In this document: positions 9,492-17,333 of the stretch, in pieces
Layout: each line of letters starts with the position of its first letter
Position numbering within the stretch: the first letter of the stretch is position 1
NCBI GenBank assembly: GCA_949025205.1
Contig: CARMXJ010000008.1
Coordinates: forward strand, 1 to 41,166
Source: an uncultured Bacilli bacterium
GTDB taxonomy: Bacteria; Bacillota_I; Bacilli_A; RF39; UBA660
DNA length: 41,166 nt
Direction: 5' to 3'
Made by a program: the position numbers and the translations under genes
Notes under the pieces: model-generated
The model's input: only the letters and a program-made list of their open reading frames with translations
Database searches by the model: none
What the model was told of the DNA's origin: nothing

Positions 9492-10469
9492 CTACCTCTC
9501 AAAAAAAGATTTTCGTACTTCCACCATACTTTTTTTATCTACATAAACATTGATTTTTGCCTCCGTTTTAAAAGTAATAAAACCAAGTCCTTTCAAAACC
9601 AAATCCTCGTTTCTTTTAAGAGCATAAGATACTCTTTCTTTTTCTTTCAAAAAATTGTTTTTCAGATACATTCTTTTAATCGAAAGATGATTGCTCATAT
9701 AAATGGTTAAATGACAAACATCACTTTCATTTTCGAGTCGAATAAAATCTTCTATAACCAAACTAGCTCCTTTTTTTAATTGATAAGTAATGGGTTTTAA
9801 AATCGACTTAGAGCAGATTTTCTTTAAAAAAGAAAGATTCTTTTGCGGATAAAGAGTTTCTCTATAAGAAAACCCCGGTGTATCAATAAGAGTAAAAGAA
9901 TCACACTCTACTTTTATAAAACCAACAGTAGTATTGGGAACAACGCTAGTCGTAATCTTAGAATCCCCCATTAACTGATTTAAAAGCGTACTTTTTCCAG
10001 AATTCGTATATCCAAGCACATACCCTTCTTTACTTCCTACCCTTTCTAACATTCGAAAAATAGATTTAACATTAAAGTTCTTTAACGCACTTAAAAAAAG
10101 AACTTCTTCCCTAACCCCATAAACTTCCTTTAACCAAGACTTCACCTTAGAAAAAGAAATCGATTTGGGAAGAATATCTGCCTTACTTACAATGAAGCAT
10201 TTAGGAATTTGAATGGAATGATAAGTATCCATAACTTCCGTTTGTATATTTAATAAATCGACCAAAAAAAAGGCCATTTTTCCACTTTTGTTTACGGTAG
10301 CAATTACATCTGTAGTTTCCAAATCAATTTGTTTTAAATCATTATAATGAAGAATGCGAAAACATCTTTCACATAAAGAACTATTTTCTTGTTTTTCCTT
10401 TGGAATATACCCAATTTTTTCTTTATCCTCTGATTGAAGAATAACTCCACATCCGCTACACTTAGTCAT
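9492..10469 (-). CDS. yqeH: Circularly permuted ribosome-assembly GTPase YqeH
   Basis: GTPase needed for 30S subunit maturation in Bacillus. The start at ATG 10469 gives 325 residues. The N-terminal zinc finger has paired cysteines (Cys4, Cys7 and Cys33, Cys36). Motif order is permuted: G4 SKAD comes first, then G1 GYTNSGKST near residue 155, then G3 DTPG. A C-terminal RNA-binding region follows. The ATG at 10469 has GGTGA 6 bases upstream, and the longer frame would need a TTG. ATGACTAA overlaps the yqeG stop by 8 bp, so the two are translationally coupled, as expected for the conserved yqeG-yqeH pair. Confidence 0.93.
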   Translation of the reverse strand: MTKCSGCGVILQSEDKEKIGYIPKEKQENSSLCERCFRILHYNDLKQIDLETTDVIATVNKSGKMAFFLVDLLNIQTEVMDTYHSIQIPKCFIVSKADILPKSISFSKVKSWLKEVYGVREEVLFLSALKNFNVKSIFRMLERVGSKEGYVLGYTNSGKSTLLNQLMGDSKITTSVVPNTTVGFIKVECDSFTLIDTPGFSYRETLYPQKNLSFLKKICSKSILKPITYQLKKGASLVIEDFIRLENESDVCHLTIYMSNHLSIKRMYLKNNFLKEKERVSYALKRNEDLVLKGLGFITFKTEAKINVYVDKKSMVEVRKSFFER

Positions 10470-10983
10470 AATATTCACCAACCTTAAATAACCCTTGATT
10501 CTCTAATTTTTTAAATATTTTCCGTTCAAAAATCCGATTGATTTTAGTTCCAAATAAATCCACATCACTAATGGGATTTACCAAAATACTTAAAAAACCC
10601 ATTTTATTTGCTCCCCAAACATCCGTTAACAATTGGTCTCCGACACATGCCATTTCGTTGTCTTTAAAATTGTAAATAGATACTATTTTTTTATATTTTT
10701 TCTTACAAGGCTTACGACTATGAAAACTAGAATCTACATTTAATTTTTCTTTAAATGGCTCTACTCTTGCTTTAGAAGAATTCGATAAAATAATAATCTT
10801 GAATCCCAAAAGCTCAATATCTACAAATAAATCTTTCAATTCTTTATCCGGTTCTTTGATATTAATCGGAGCTAATGTATTATCTAAATCAAACAAAATG
10901 CATTTAATTCCTCGCTCTTTTAAATTTTGATAATCAATATCATAAATACTTTTTTTATACATATCCGGAATAAACTTTTCCAT
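10462..10983 (-). CDS. yqeG: HAD-family phosphatase YqeG
   Basis: 173-residue HAD superfamily IIIA phosphatase. Motif I FDLDNTL has the nucleophile Asp32 and acid/base Asp34. LSNSS (motif II) and a motif III/IV region with CVGDQLLTDV follow. The start is ATG 10983, preceded by GAGGTGG; a longer in-frame ATG at 11070 lacks such a site and adds a non-family N-terminus. It sits directly upstream of yqeH, the usual arrangement in Bacillota, and is divergent from sigK. Its substrate is not known for this family with certainty. Confidence 0.9.
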   Translation of the reverse strand: MEKFIPDMYKKSIYDIDYQNLKERGIKCILFDLDNTLAPINIKEPDKELKDLFVDIELLGFKIIILSNSSKARVEPFKEKLNVDSSFHSRKPCKKKYKKIVSIYNFKDNEMACVGDQLLTDVWGANKMGFLSILVNPISDVDLFGTKINRIFERKIFKKLENQGLFKVGEYYD

Positions 10984-11061
10984 TTTGCCACCTCGTATTT
11001 TAAGTATATCACAAAAAGAAGAAGAATAATTAGGAAAAAGAAAAATAAAATGATAGAAAGG

Positions 11062-11769
11062 ATGTGTCACAAATTGTTTTTAAGTATTTTAAATGTAATT
11101 AAAGATATGCTGTTCTTTACAGGAAGCTATTCAAATAACGTTTTTCCTTCTCCTCTAACGGAAGAAGAAGAACACAAAATGATAGAAAGAATGCTACAAG
11201 GGGACAAAGAAGCAAGAAACATTTTAATTGAAAGAAACTTAAGACTTGTTGCTCATATTGTCAAAAAATTTGAAAGCAAAAACATAAGCCAAGATGATTT
11301 AATTAGCATTGGTACAATTGGGCTTATAAAAGGAATTGATTCTTATAACGATTCTAAAAAAACAAAAATAACCACCTACGCTGCTCGCTGCATTGAAAAT
11401 GAAATTCTCATGTATTTTAGAAGCAATAAAAAAAGCCAAAACGATGTTTCCTTAAATGATTCCATTGGTTTCGATAAAGACGGAAACGAAATAAACTTAA
11501 TTGATGTCTTAAAAGACAACACCACTGATTTTGCAGAAATGATTCATACCAAAGAAAATATTAAACTATTAAATGGTTATTTAAAATTACTAAACGAAAG
11601 AGAAAAAGAAATCATTATCAAACGTTACGGATTATTAAACCAAAAAGAAAAAACCCAAAAAGAAATTGCCAAAGAATTAAATATATCAAGAAGTTATGTC
11701 TCCAGAATTGAAAAAAGAGCTCTAACCAAAATGCTAAAAGAGTTTATCAAAAATAAAAAAGATTTATAA
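11062..11769 (+). CDS. sigK: RNA polymerase sporulation sigma factor, pro-sigma-K
   Basis: Late mother-cell sporulation sigma factor. Landmarks match sigma-K closely: FPSPLTEEEE, RNLRLVAHIVKKFE, LISIGTIGLIKGI, YAARCIENEILM (region 2), DKDGNEINLIDVL and SRSYVSRIEKRAL (region 4.2 helix-turn-helix). The hydrophobic N-terminal stretch ending in TGSYSNN resembles the Bacillus pro-sequence ending in VSYVKNN, where SpoIVFB cleaves. The start at 11062 gives 235 residues and the same 32-residue spacing to the PL of region 1.2/2.1 as Bacillus pro-sigma-K. ATG 11050 is an alternative; neither has an ideal Shine-Dalgarno. The gene is uninterrupted, with no skin-type element. It ends 6 bp inside the convergent kinase-like gene. 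Confidence 0.92.
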   Translation: MCHKLFLSILNVIKDMLFFTGSYSNNVFPSPLTEEEEHKMIERMLQGDKEARNILIERNLRLVAHIVKKFESKNISQDDLISIGTIGLIKGIDSYNDSKKTKITTYAARCIENEILMYFRSNKKSQNDVSLNDSIGFDKDGNEINLIDVLKDNTTDFAEMIHTKENIKLLNGYLKLLNEREKEIIIKRYGLLNQKEKTQKEIAKELNISRSYVSRIEKRALTKMLKEFIKNKKDL

Positions 11770-12582
11770 ATGCAAATGTCTAACTAAATCCTTTTTCATT
11801 TTATCCTGATTCCTATAATATTCTTTATACATTTCAGGTATCGATACATTGTATTCTTTTTCAATAGCAGATAACGATGTTTCCATATCCACATCTAAAA
11901 TAATCTTTAATGCATTTTGAAAAGAAAAATGTTTATTAAACATATCCAATCGTTCGCTAGGCAAATAGAAATTACACATAACAGAAACGTAGTAATAAAA
12001 AGAAGTTGTAGTAAAATCAATTGGAGCAGTTCGAAAACACTTATCTAAATCATAAACAGGAGCTAAAGAAAAACCATCCGTTTCTTTTTGAAATAATAAG
12101 TTAGCTGAAATTAAATCTTTAAGTCCAATATAAATATGATAAGCAATTAAACGCAGCAAATCATTTGTCAATTTATAATACAATTCTTCTTTATGAAAAA
12201 AGTTTTTTAAAAAAGAAAAAGCACTTACTGGATCCAAAAATGGAAAATAATCCATACTTCCATAAAAATAGCATTTTTCCTCTTTTCGAAAGTTTAAAGA
12301 TGCAAGTCCCACTGAATCTAAAACTTTAGCAGGTATAAAATGGACAATCGGCAAAGAAAAATAAGTAGTTCCAATTTTTTCCGCTAATAAATAACTTAAA
12401 ATTTCAAATATAGGCAAGGTTTTAAAATAAAAATATCTTTCATGAAATAGATACCAATTTTGGTATTTTTCACGTGAAAACGTATACATATCTATATTAA
12501 TTTTACTAGCATTTTCTAAAGTAGGAAGTACTTTTTCTTCTAATTTTAAAAAAGGAGTTTGTTCATTAAAAATAGTTTCCAT
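11764..12582 (-). CDS. HipA-like kinase-fold protein, divergent
   Basis: 272 residues, no close named relative recognised. The order of motifs resembles HipA-type protein kinases. YFYFK (Lys54) is followed by EILSYLLAEKIGT, like the HipA beta-strand lysine and first helix. GLKDLISANLLF offers a D-x4-N catalytic pair (Asp156, Asn161). SLAPVYDLD (Asp178) resembles the DFG-like metal site. HipA normally has a His in the D-x-H part of the catalytic loop, which is absent here. There is no HipB-like DNA-binding partner next to it, so a toxin-antitoxin role is not supported. It is convergent with sigK and upstream of nothing co-oriented within 40 bp. A CotH-like or inactive kinase is also possible. 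Confidence 0.5.
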   Translation of the reverse strand: METIFNEQTPFLKLEEKVLPTLENASKINIDMYTFSREKYQNWYLFHERYFYFKTLPIFEILSYLLAEKIGTTYFSLPIVHFIPAKVLDSVGLASLNFRKEEKCYFYGSMDYFPFLDPVSAFSFLKNFFHKEELYYKLTNDLLRLIAYHIYIGLKDLISANLLFQKETDGFSLAPVYDLDKCFRTAPIDFTTTSFYYYVSVMCNFYLPSERLDMFNKHFSFQNALKIILDVDMETSLSAIEKEYNVSIPEMYKEYYRNQDKMKKDLVRHLHL

Positions 12583-12624
12583 AAAAAATCACAAGAATTA
12601 CTATAACACAAGAAAAAAATAGCT

Positions 12625-13050
12625 TCAATACTTCTCTGCTATTTCATCAATAATCTCTATTTCATTTTCTACTGCTTGTCTAAATTTTCGTTTAAAATTA
12701 ACAACTCTTCTACGAAGCTCTTCTGCATCTTGTTCCATTTTTTCTGCTTTAATTAAAGCATCATTTATGATTCTAGAAGCATTTCTTTTAGCTTCATCTA
12801 TAATTCCTCTGCACTCTTCTCTTGTTGCTCTTTTAATTTGATTAGAAGTATCTTCCGCAATTAAAATCGTTTTGTTTAAGGTACTCTCAATTTCTTGGTA
12901 TTTTTCCATACTTGCCTTTAATTTTTCAATTTCTTCATCTTGGGCTTTTAATTTAGCAAGCATACTTTCATATTCACTTGTTACATTAGCAACAAAGGCA
13001 TTTACCTCTTTTTTATTATAACCCTTAAAACTATTCTGAAACGTTTTCAT
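12625..13050 (-). CDS. divIVA: Cell-division / polarity coiled-coil protein DivIVA
   Basis: 141-residue DivIVA family protein that binds negatively curved membrane at septa and poles. The N-terminal lipid-binding domain carries FKGYNKKEVNAFV (residues 8-20), typical of DivIVA/GpsB. Two coiled-coil stretches follow (about 28-75 and 85-140), rich in E, K and A heptads. It is shorter than Bacillus DivIVA (164), missing part of the C-terminal tail. It lies 42 bp after sepF in the same orientation, the conserved ylmF-divIVA order with the ylmG and ylmH genes missing between. Confidence 0.93.
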   Translation of the reverse strand: MKTFQNSFKGYNKKEVNAFVANVTSEYESMLAKLKAQDEEIEKLKASMEKYQEIESTLNKTILIAEDTSNQIKRATREECRGIIDEAKRNASRIINDALIKAEKMEQDAEELRRRVVNFKRKFRQAVENEIEIIDEIAEKY

Positions 13051-13092
13051 ACTTCACCTCAATTCAAACTTCATTAAAATATCGAATACAAA

Positions 13093-13500
13093 TTACCAGT
13101 CGATTTCTGAATCCTCTTCATTTTTTGGTTTATCTGTATCTTCAGAAATTTTTCCTTGAATATTAACATTTTTTGGAGTACATAAATAAATGCCTACTCC
13201 AATTTTTTGCATTTTCCCACCAATAGAATAAATACAACCGCTTAAAAAATCTATTATTCTTTTGGCTTGCGCAGAAGTAACTCTTTTTAAATTAACAACT
13301 ACACTATTTCTATTCTTTAAATGGTCTGCTATTTGTTGACTTTCTGAATAAGCACGAGGCTCCATCAAAATCATTTTATTTCCAGTTTTATCTGCTTCTT
13401 TTAAAGCATCGTCTTCACTGACTGCGTAATATTCATCCTCTGTACCCATTAAATTATCTTCATCATCCGCAAACAACTTTTTTAATTTATTTAAAGCCAT
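13093..13500 (-). CDS. sepF: Cell division protein SepF
   Basis: FtsZ-associated division protein that anchors and bundles FtsZ filaments at the membrane. The start MALNKLKKLF forms the amphipathic membrane-binding helix. An acidic linker follows, then the core domain with NRNSVVVNLKRV, AKRIIDFLSG and a glycine-rich IGGKMQKIGVGIYL. The ATG at 13500 (135 residues) begins the family's usual N-terminus; the longer frame opens with a GTG and lacks support. It is followed by divIVA. The C-terminal tail DSEIDW is short and acidic. Confidence 0.93.
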   Translation of the reverse strand: MALNKLKKLFADDEDNLMGTEDEYYAVSEDDALKEADKTGNKMILMEPRAYSESQQIADHLKNRNSVVVNLKRVTSAQAKRIIDFLSGCIYSIGGKMQKIGVGIYLCTPKNVNIQGKISEDTDKPKNEEDSEIDW

Positions 13501-13574
13501 AATGATCACTTTCCTATCCTAGTCTATTACTCTATAATCATAACAAAGAATAAGTAATTTTTCAATTACAATTT

Positions 13575-13607
13575 AAAAAAGGAATGCTTTTTCTAACATT
13601 CCCTTTT
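13575..13607 (-). terminator. Terminator after the three-paralogue array
   Basis: On the minus strand AAAAGGGAATG pairs with CATTCCTTTTT (11 bp, one G-U) across a 10-base loop and runs into T. It overlaps the stop codon of the last paralogue and separates the array from sepF. Confidence 0.85.
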
Positions 13608-14798
13608 ATGTTGAGGTAAACAAATTCTCATATTAGCTAATAAATCTCTTGTTTCTTCCAAATAAAGTTCTACTAATACATCATCCGGATTCTCCTCTAT
13701 ATCTTCTATATAAGTATCTATGGTATGCAATGTATTTGAAATATAGAATGAATAAGGCAAATAAGTACTATCTGTCAAATCTATACTATATAAATAAAAG
13801 TAATACTCTCTATCCTCCTCATGAATTATTTTATAGGTAGCTTCTCTTCTTCTTGACTCTTTCAATTTACTATTATTTGCAATCAATTTTTCTTTTAATA
13901 AATAGATTTCAGGTGCAGAATATAATTGAGATGCTATATTTAAAAATTCTTGCAGTTTCTCTCCTTCAATAACATCGACAAATTCTGCATCTACCATAAA
14001 TTTTTTCATTTGCGATTGAAGAGTTTCTCTATCTACTTCTATTTTAGGTGCAAAATCTTTTTCTTTAGAAGAATTTAAATTCACCTTTGGAGTTACTATT
14101 ACATTATTTTTACAAGAATCACAAGCATTCGTTTGTAAATAATAACTTTGTAATTCATTTGCAAAAGAAGAACTAAAACCTAGTGCTTCTAATTTTTTAC
14201 TTTCATTAAAAAGGGCTTGCATCCCTTGAACTGCAATGATTTTTTTTGCTTCCAAACAAACTTTTTCCTTCTTTAAAAAATCAAGATTTGGTTCATCTAA
14301 ATTCGCCGTTTTCAAAATTTCTAAAGTTTCTTGTATTGGAAAATAATCAAATTGCCCTTTTCTATATCTATTTTTAGCATTTTCAAAAGAAAGTGTAGTC
14401 AAATTATAAAATCGTACATTAGAACGATCATAGAATTCTAAAACATATTTTAAAATGTATTTTAAAATATTTGCTTTTATAATAATACTATCGCTAAATT
14501 CATTTAAAGTATCCTCTAACCATTTTAAATCTACAAATGCTATGAGTAAATCCCACAACAAGCTATAAAGTGAACAATTATCCAAATTATCCAATAATTT
14601 ACAAGCACAATCCAAACGGTAAAATTCTTCTTTTAAATCTAAATGTTCTTTTGCAAATTTAGGCTCTAAATTATTATACAACTTATCATTTCTTGAAAGT
14701 ATTGGATATCTCTCATACAGTGCATTTTGATAGTCAATAATTATTTTTTCTCTTTTTTGAATCATAAATTGTTTAAATTTATCAAAACTTTTTGCCAT
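13593..14798 (-). CDS. Hypothetical protein, third member of tandem paralogue array
   Basis: 401 residues, no recognised family. It appears soluble and mostly helical, with no signal peptide. The C-terminal 130 residues (from about 269) are nearly the same as in the next gene upstream: LQEFLNIASQLYS, KEKLIANNSKLKE, YKIIHEEDREYY, PYSFYISNTL, VELYLEETRDLLANMR. The N-terminal part is very different from its paralogue. A CDSCKN motif near residue 237 is unique to this copy. The Shine-Dalgarno AAAGGGAG precedes the ATG. It is the last gene of the array and has its own terminator. Function unknown; codon and base use look like the neighbouring housekeeping genes. Confidence 0.75.
   Translation of the reverse strand: MAKSFDKFKQFMIQKREKIIIDYQNALYERYPILSRNDKLYNNLEPKFAKEHLDLKEEFYRLDCACKLLDNLDNCSLYSLLWDLLIAFVDLKWLEDTLNEFSDSIIIKANILKYILKYVLEFYDRSNVRFYNLTTLSFENAKNRYRKGQFDYFPIQETLEILKTANLDEPNLDFLKKEKVCLEAKKIIAVQGMQALFNESKKLEALGFSSSFANELQSYYLQTNACDSCKNNVIVTPKVNLNSSKEKDFAPKIEVDRETLQSQMKKFMVDAEFVDVIEGEKLQEFLNIASQLYSAPEIYLLKEKLIANNSKLKESRRREATYKIIHEEDREYYFYLYSIDLTDSTYLPYSFYISNTLHTIDTYIEDIEENPDDVLVELYLEETRDLLANMRICLPQHKREC
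13596..13994 (-). repeat. Duplicated 3' gene segment, copy A
   Basis: This roughly 400-bp 3' segment encodes the conserved C-terminal domain of the last paralogue. It matches copy B at 14816-15220 closely even at nucleotide level, for example in the stretch encoding LYLEETRDLLANMRICLP. The 5' parts of the two genes are far more diverged. Confidence 0.7.
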
Positions 14799-14812
14799 AT
14801 TTTTTCTCCCTT

Positions 14813-16042
14813 TTATGAAAATACTTTAGTTTGCTTGGGTAAGCAAATTCTCATATTTGCAAGTAAATCTCTTGTCTCTTCTAAATAAAGTTCTACTAAC
14901 ACTTCATCTGGATTTTGTTCTATATCTTCTATCAAAGCTTCTATTTTATTTAAAGTATTTGAAATATAGAAAGAATAAGGTGAATTAGCATTTTCTATGT
15001 CATTTAAATCACATAAATAATCGTAATACTCTCTATCCTCTTCATGAATAATTTTATAAATTGCTTCTCTTCTTCTTTCTTCTTTTATCCTACTATTATT
15101 TGCAATCAATTTTTCTTTTAACAAATGAACTCGCGTAGATGAATACAATTTAGAGGCTATACTTAAAAACTCTTGCAACTCTTTACCTTCAATAGTTCCT
15201 ATAAAATCCCCATTGATCATATATTTTTCCATTTGCTTAGAATACTTTTCTTTTTCTTCTTTAAGATTATACTGATCATTTTTCTCCAAGGCAGGAACAT
15301 CTTTAATAATATTAGCAGCAGATTTTTTTACTTCTGTTATCTTTCTTTTTTCTATATTTTCTTTCTCAATTGGTTTGTTTTCTTCTTCCGATACATCCAT
15401 TTCATTCAATTTGTTTATAAAATCCATATTAAGATCTAAAAATTTTAAATTGTGAAATTGTTTTGCAAAAGGAATATGCAATCGATTTTGATCTAAGACC
15501 ATTTTTTTAGCAATAGTACAAAACAGATCAAAAATTCTATTAAGTTCAGCAGCACATTGCTTCACGGTTTTTTCAATAATTTCATCTGGTACTTGCATTA
15601 AAAGAAACCGATCTATAGCAGAAATTGTATAAGCATTTCCCGCTATAATATTTAAAGTATTTAGAATACAAAAATATTCTTTATCATGTTTACAATAAAA
15701 ATTAACCCATTCCTCCATATACCATTTGAAAAAACAAATTTTATTTTTTTGAGTCGCATGTATTTCCTCTAAACAAGTAACAACAGCATATGGATTTAAA
15801 AAAATACTATCTGTAATTTGCAAAACTTTTCCTAGTGCTTTTTTTGGCTTTATCTCTTTATTTTGTGCTAAATATGAAAAAGATAATAAAGTGACCATAT
15901 TATTTATTTCTAATTTTACATCTTCTGTAAAATTTGGTGTATCTGTAAATATAGGAATTGGAGCATTTGCTTTATCTTTTAAATACTCTGTTGCAGATTC
16001 TCCAATCATTTCACATACTTTTTGAACTCTAAAATTTAACAT
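14813..16042 (-). CDS. Hypothetical protein, second member of tandem paralogue array
   Basis: 409 residues, unknown family. The helical N-terminal domain (1-210) differs from the other copies. A lysine/glutamate-rich linker at about 210-265 carries EEENKPIEKENIEKRK. The C-terminal domain from about 275 is shared with the downstream paralogue (LQEFLSIASKLYS, YKIIHEEDREYY, VELYLEETRDLLANMR). The ATG at 16042 overlaps the stop of the upstream paralogue by 7 bp, and the next gene starts 14 bp after its stop, so all three are one operon. No transmembrane segment or catalytic signature is seen. Confidence 0.75.
   Translation of the reverse strand: MLNFRVQKVCEMIGESATEYLKDKANAPIPIFTDTPNFTEDVKLEINNMVTLLSFSYLAQNKEIKPKKALGKVLQITDSIFLNPYAVVTCLEEIHATQKNKICFFKWYMEEWVNFYCKHDKEYFCILNTLNIIAGNAYTISAIDRFLLMQVPDEIIEKTVKQCAAELNRIFDLFCTIAKKMVLDQNRLHIPFAKQFHNLKFLDLNMDFINKLNEMDVSEEENKPIEKENIEKRKITEVKKSAANIIKDVPALEKNDQYNLKEEKEKYSKQMEKYMINGDFIGTIEGKELQEFLSIASKLYSSTRVHLLKEKLIANNSRIKEERRREAIYKIIHEEDREYYDYLCDLNDIENANSPYSFYISNTLNKIEALIEDIEQNPDEVLVELYLEETRDLLANMRICLPKQTKVFS
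14816..15220 (-). repeat. Duplicated 3' gene segment, copy B
   Basis: Partner of the segment at 13596-13994. The pair shows high similarity confined to the 3' third of each gene, with the junction just upstream of the shared IEG-x2-LQEFL motif. Confidence 0.7.
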
Positions 16043-17298
16043 CTTTTGTTACCATCCATATAACTTTCGAAAGACAAATAACTTTGGTACTCAACAAAAA
16101 GTAAATCAATTTGCTCTTGATATAGAGTTTGTAAAGAAGTATCATTTTCTTCAATATATTCAAAAATAAGAGAATTTACCTTTTGAACAAATTCTAAAAT
16201 AATAAATCCATAAGGTAAAGTTTTAAGAGTTATATCATTAGATAACTCTTGTATTCTTTTCAAAAGAATACAATTTTCACAAGATAATAAAGTTTTCAGA
16301 ATTTCATTGTATTGTTTTTGTTGCATTTCTTTTTCCGACAATTCCTTTTCTCGCAAAAGTTTTTTATTATTTTCTAGAATTTTCTTTTTATATTGATGCG
16401 CGATTTCGCTTGGATATAATTTATTCACTATTCTTAAAACTTCTTCCAGAATTTCTCCTTCAATTATTTCCACATTTTCTAATGAAGTGACATCAAAATA
16501 TTTTTTTAAAATATCTAATAGTCTTCGCTTTTCGATATTATCTTCTTTCTCAGAAAAACTTTTTTCGTATGTTTGATTCTTCTTGCATAATAAATGAACA
16601 ATCTGCGTTTCTTCCGATGGAGAAGTAAGAATTTTTTTAGCAACAGCTTGAATCTCTTTTTCTGCTGCATCTGTCTCTGATAGTATATTTTCTTCATTAT
16701 ATTTTTTTAATTCTGAAATCAAATTTTCAGGCATTCCAATTTTTTTTAACATTTCATATTGCATAGTATAAGGAATATAAAGATAATGTGAATTTGTCCA
16801 TATTTTTTCTGCTATACCTTTCTCAAAACTATAAGTTTCAAATAACTCCGAAGATTTATTGTTTATATGAATCAAATTGTTTAAAAAACGCACCTCCAAT
16901 TTTCCTTTAAGAAAAAGTTCAATATTTTTGATCATAACACTATAAGCATGCGCATAGGAAGAAAAACTTACTTTCTTATAAAACAAAGCAAAATGATCCA
17001 TGTACCAATCAATAAAAGAAATTTTTTCTTCCATAGTACATTTTAAACTATGCAGAAATTCAAAAATTTTAAAAGGCGTAATAAATAAAATATAACAATC
17101 ACTGAATTCGTTTTGAAATAAATCTTTTTCAAAATCAACACAATTTAGTTGTTCTAACACAATCATATTAGTTACTGAAAGCTGAGTATCCGTATCTAAA
17201 TGTTCAAATCTAACTCCTTTTTGATTAAAAATTTTCATTTGTTCTTCATTTGCTTTTATCATTTTATAAATGACTTTTTGTGCTTTTTTTGGCACCAT
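16036..17298 (-). CDS. Hypothetical protein, first and most diverged member of paralogue array
   Basis: 420 residues from ATG 17298, which has AAAGGGTG about 6 bases upstream; the longer frame starts at TTG and overlaps that site. It shares the overall plan with the two downstream genes: helical N-terminal domain, E/K-rich linker, then IEGEILEEVLRIVNKLYPS and a helical C-terminus with PYGFIILEF replacing PYSFYISNTL. In sequence it is much more distant than the other two are from each other. It has no membrane segment. It begins 17 bp after the glyQS stop, so it may be read through from the glyQS transcript. Function unknown. Confidence 0.72.
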   Translation of the reverse strand: MVPKKAQKVIYKMIKANEEQMKIFNQKGVRFEHLDTDTQLSVTNMIVLEQLNCVDFEKDLFQNEFSDCYILFITPFKIFEFLHSLKCTMEEKISFIDWYMDHFALFYKKVSFSSYAHAYSVMIKNIELFLKGKLEVRFLNNLIHINNKSSELFETYSFEKGIAEKIWTNSHYLYIPYTMQYEMLKKIGMPENLISELKKYNEENILSETDAAEKEIQAVAKKILTSPSEETQIVHLLCKKNQTYEKSFSEKEDNIEKRRLLDILKKYFDVTSLENVEIIEGEILEEVLRIVNKLYPSEIAHQYKKKILENNKKLLREKELSEKEMQQKQYNEILKTLLSCENCILLKRIQELSNDITLKTLPYGFIILEFVQKVNSLIFEYIEENDTSLQTLYQEQIDLLFVEYQSYLSFESYMDGNKRC

Positions 17299-17333
17299 AA
17301 AAAACACCCTTTCCAACCAAATCCCTTTTCTTC

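Noticed and set aside
15173..15439. 88-residue Phe-rich plus-strand ORF
   Set aside because: Antisense of a K/E-rich linker, which gives F/L/I-rich translations automatically.
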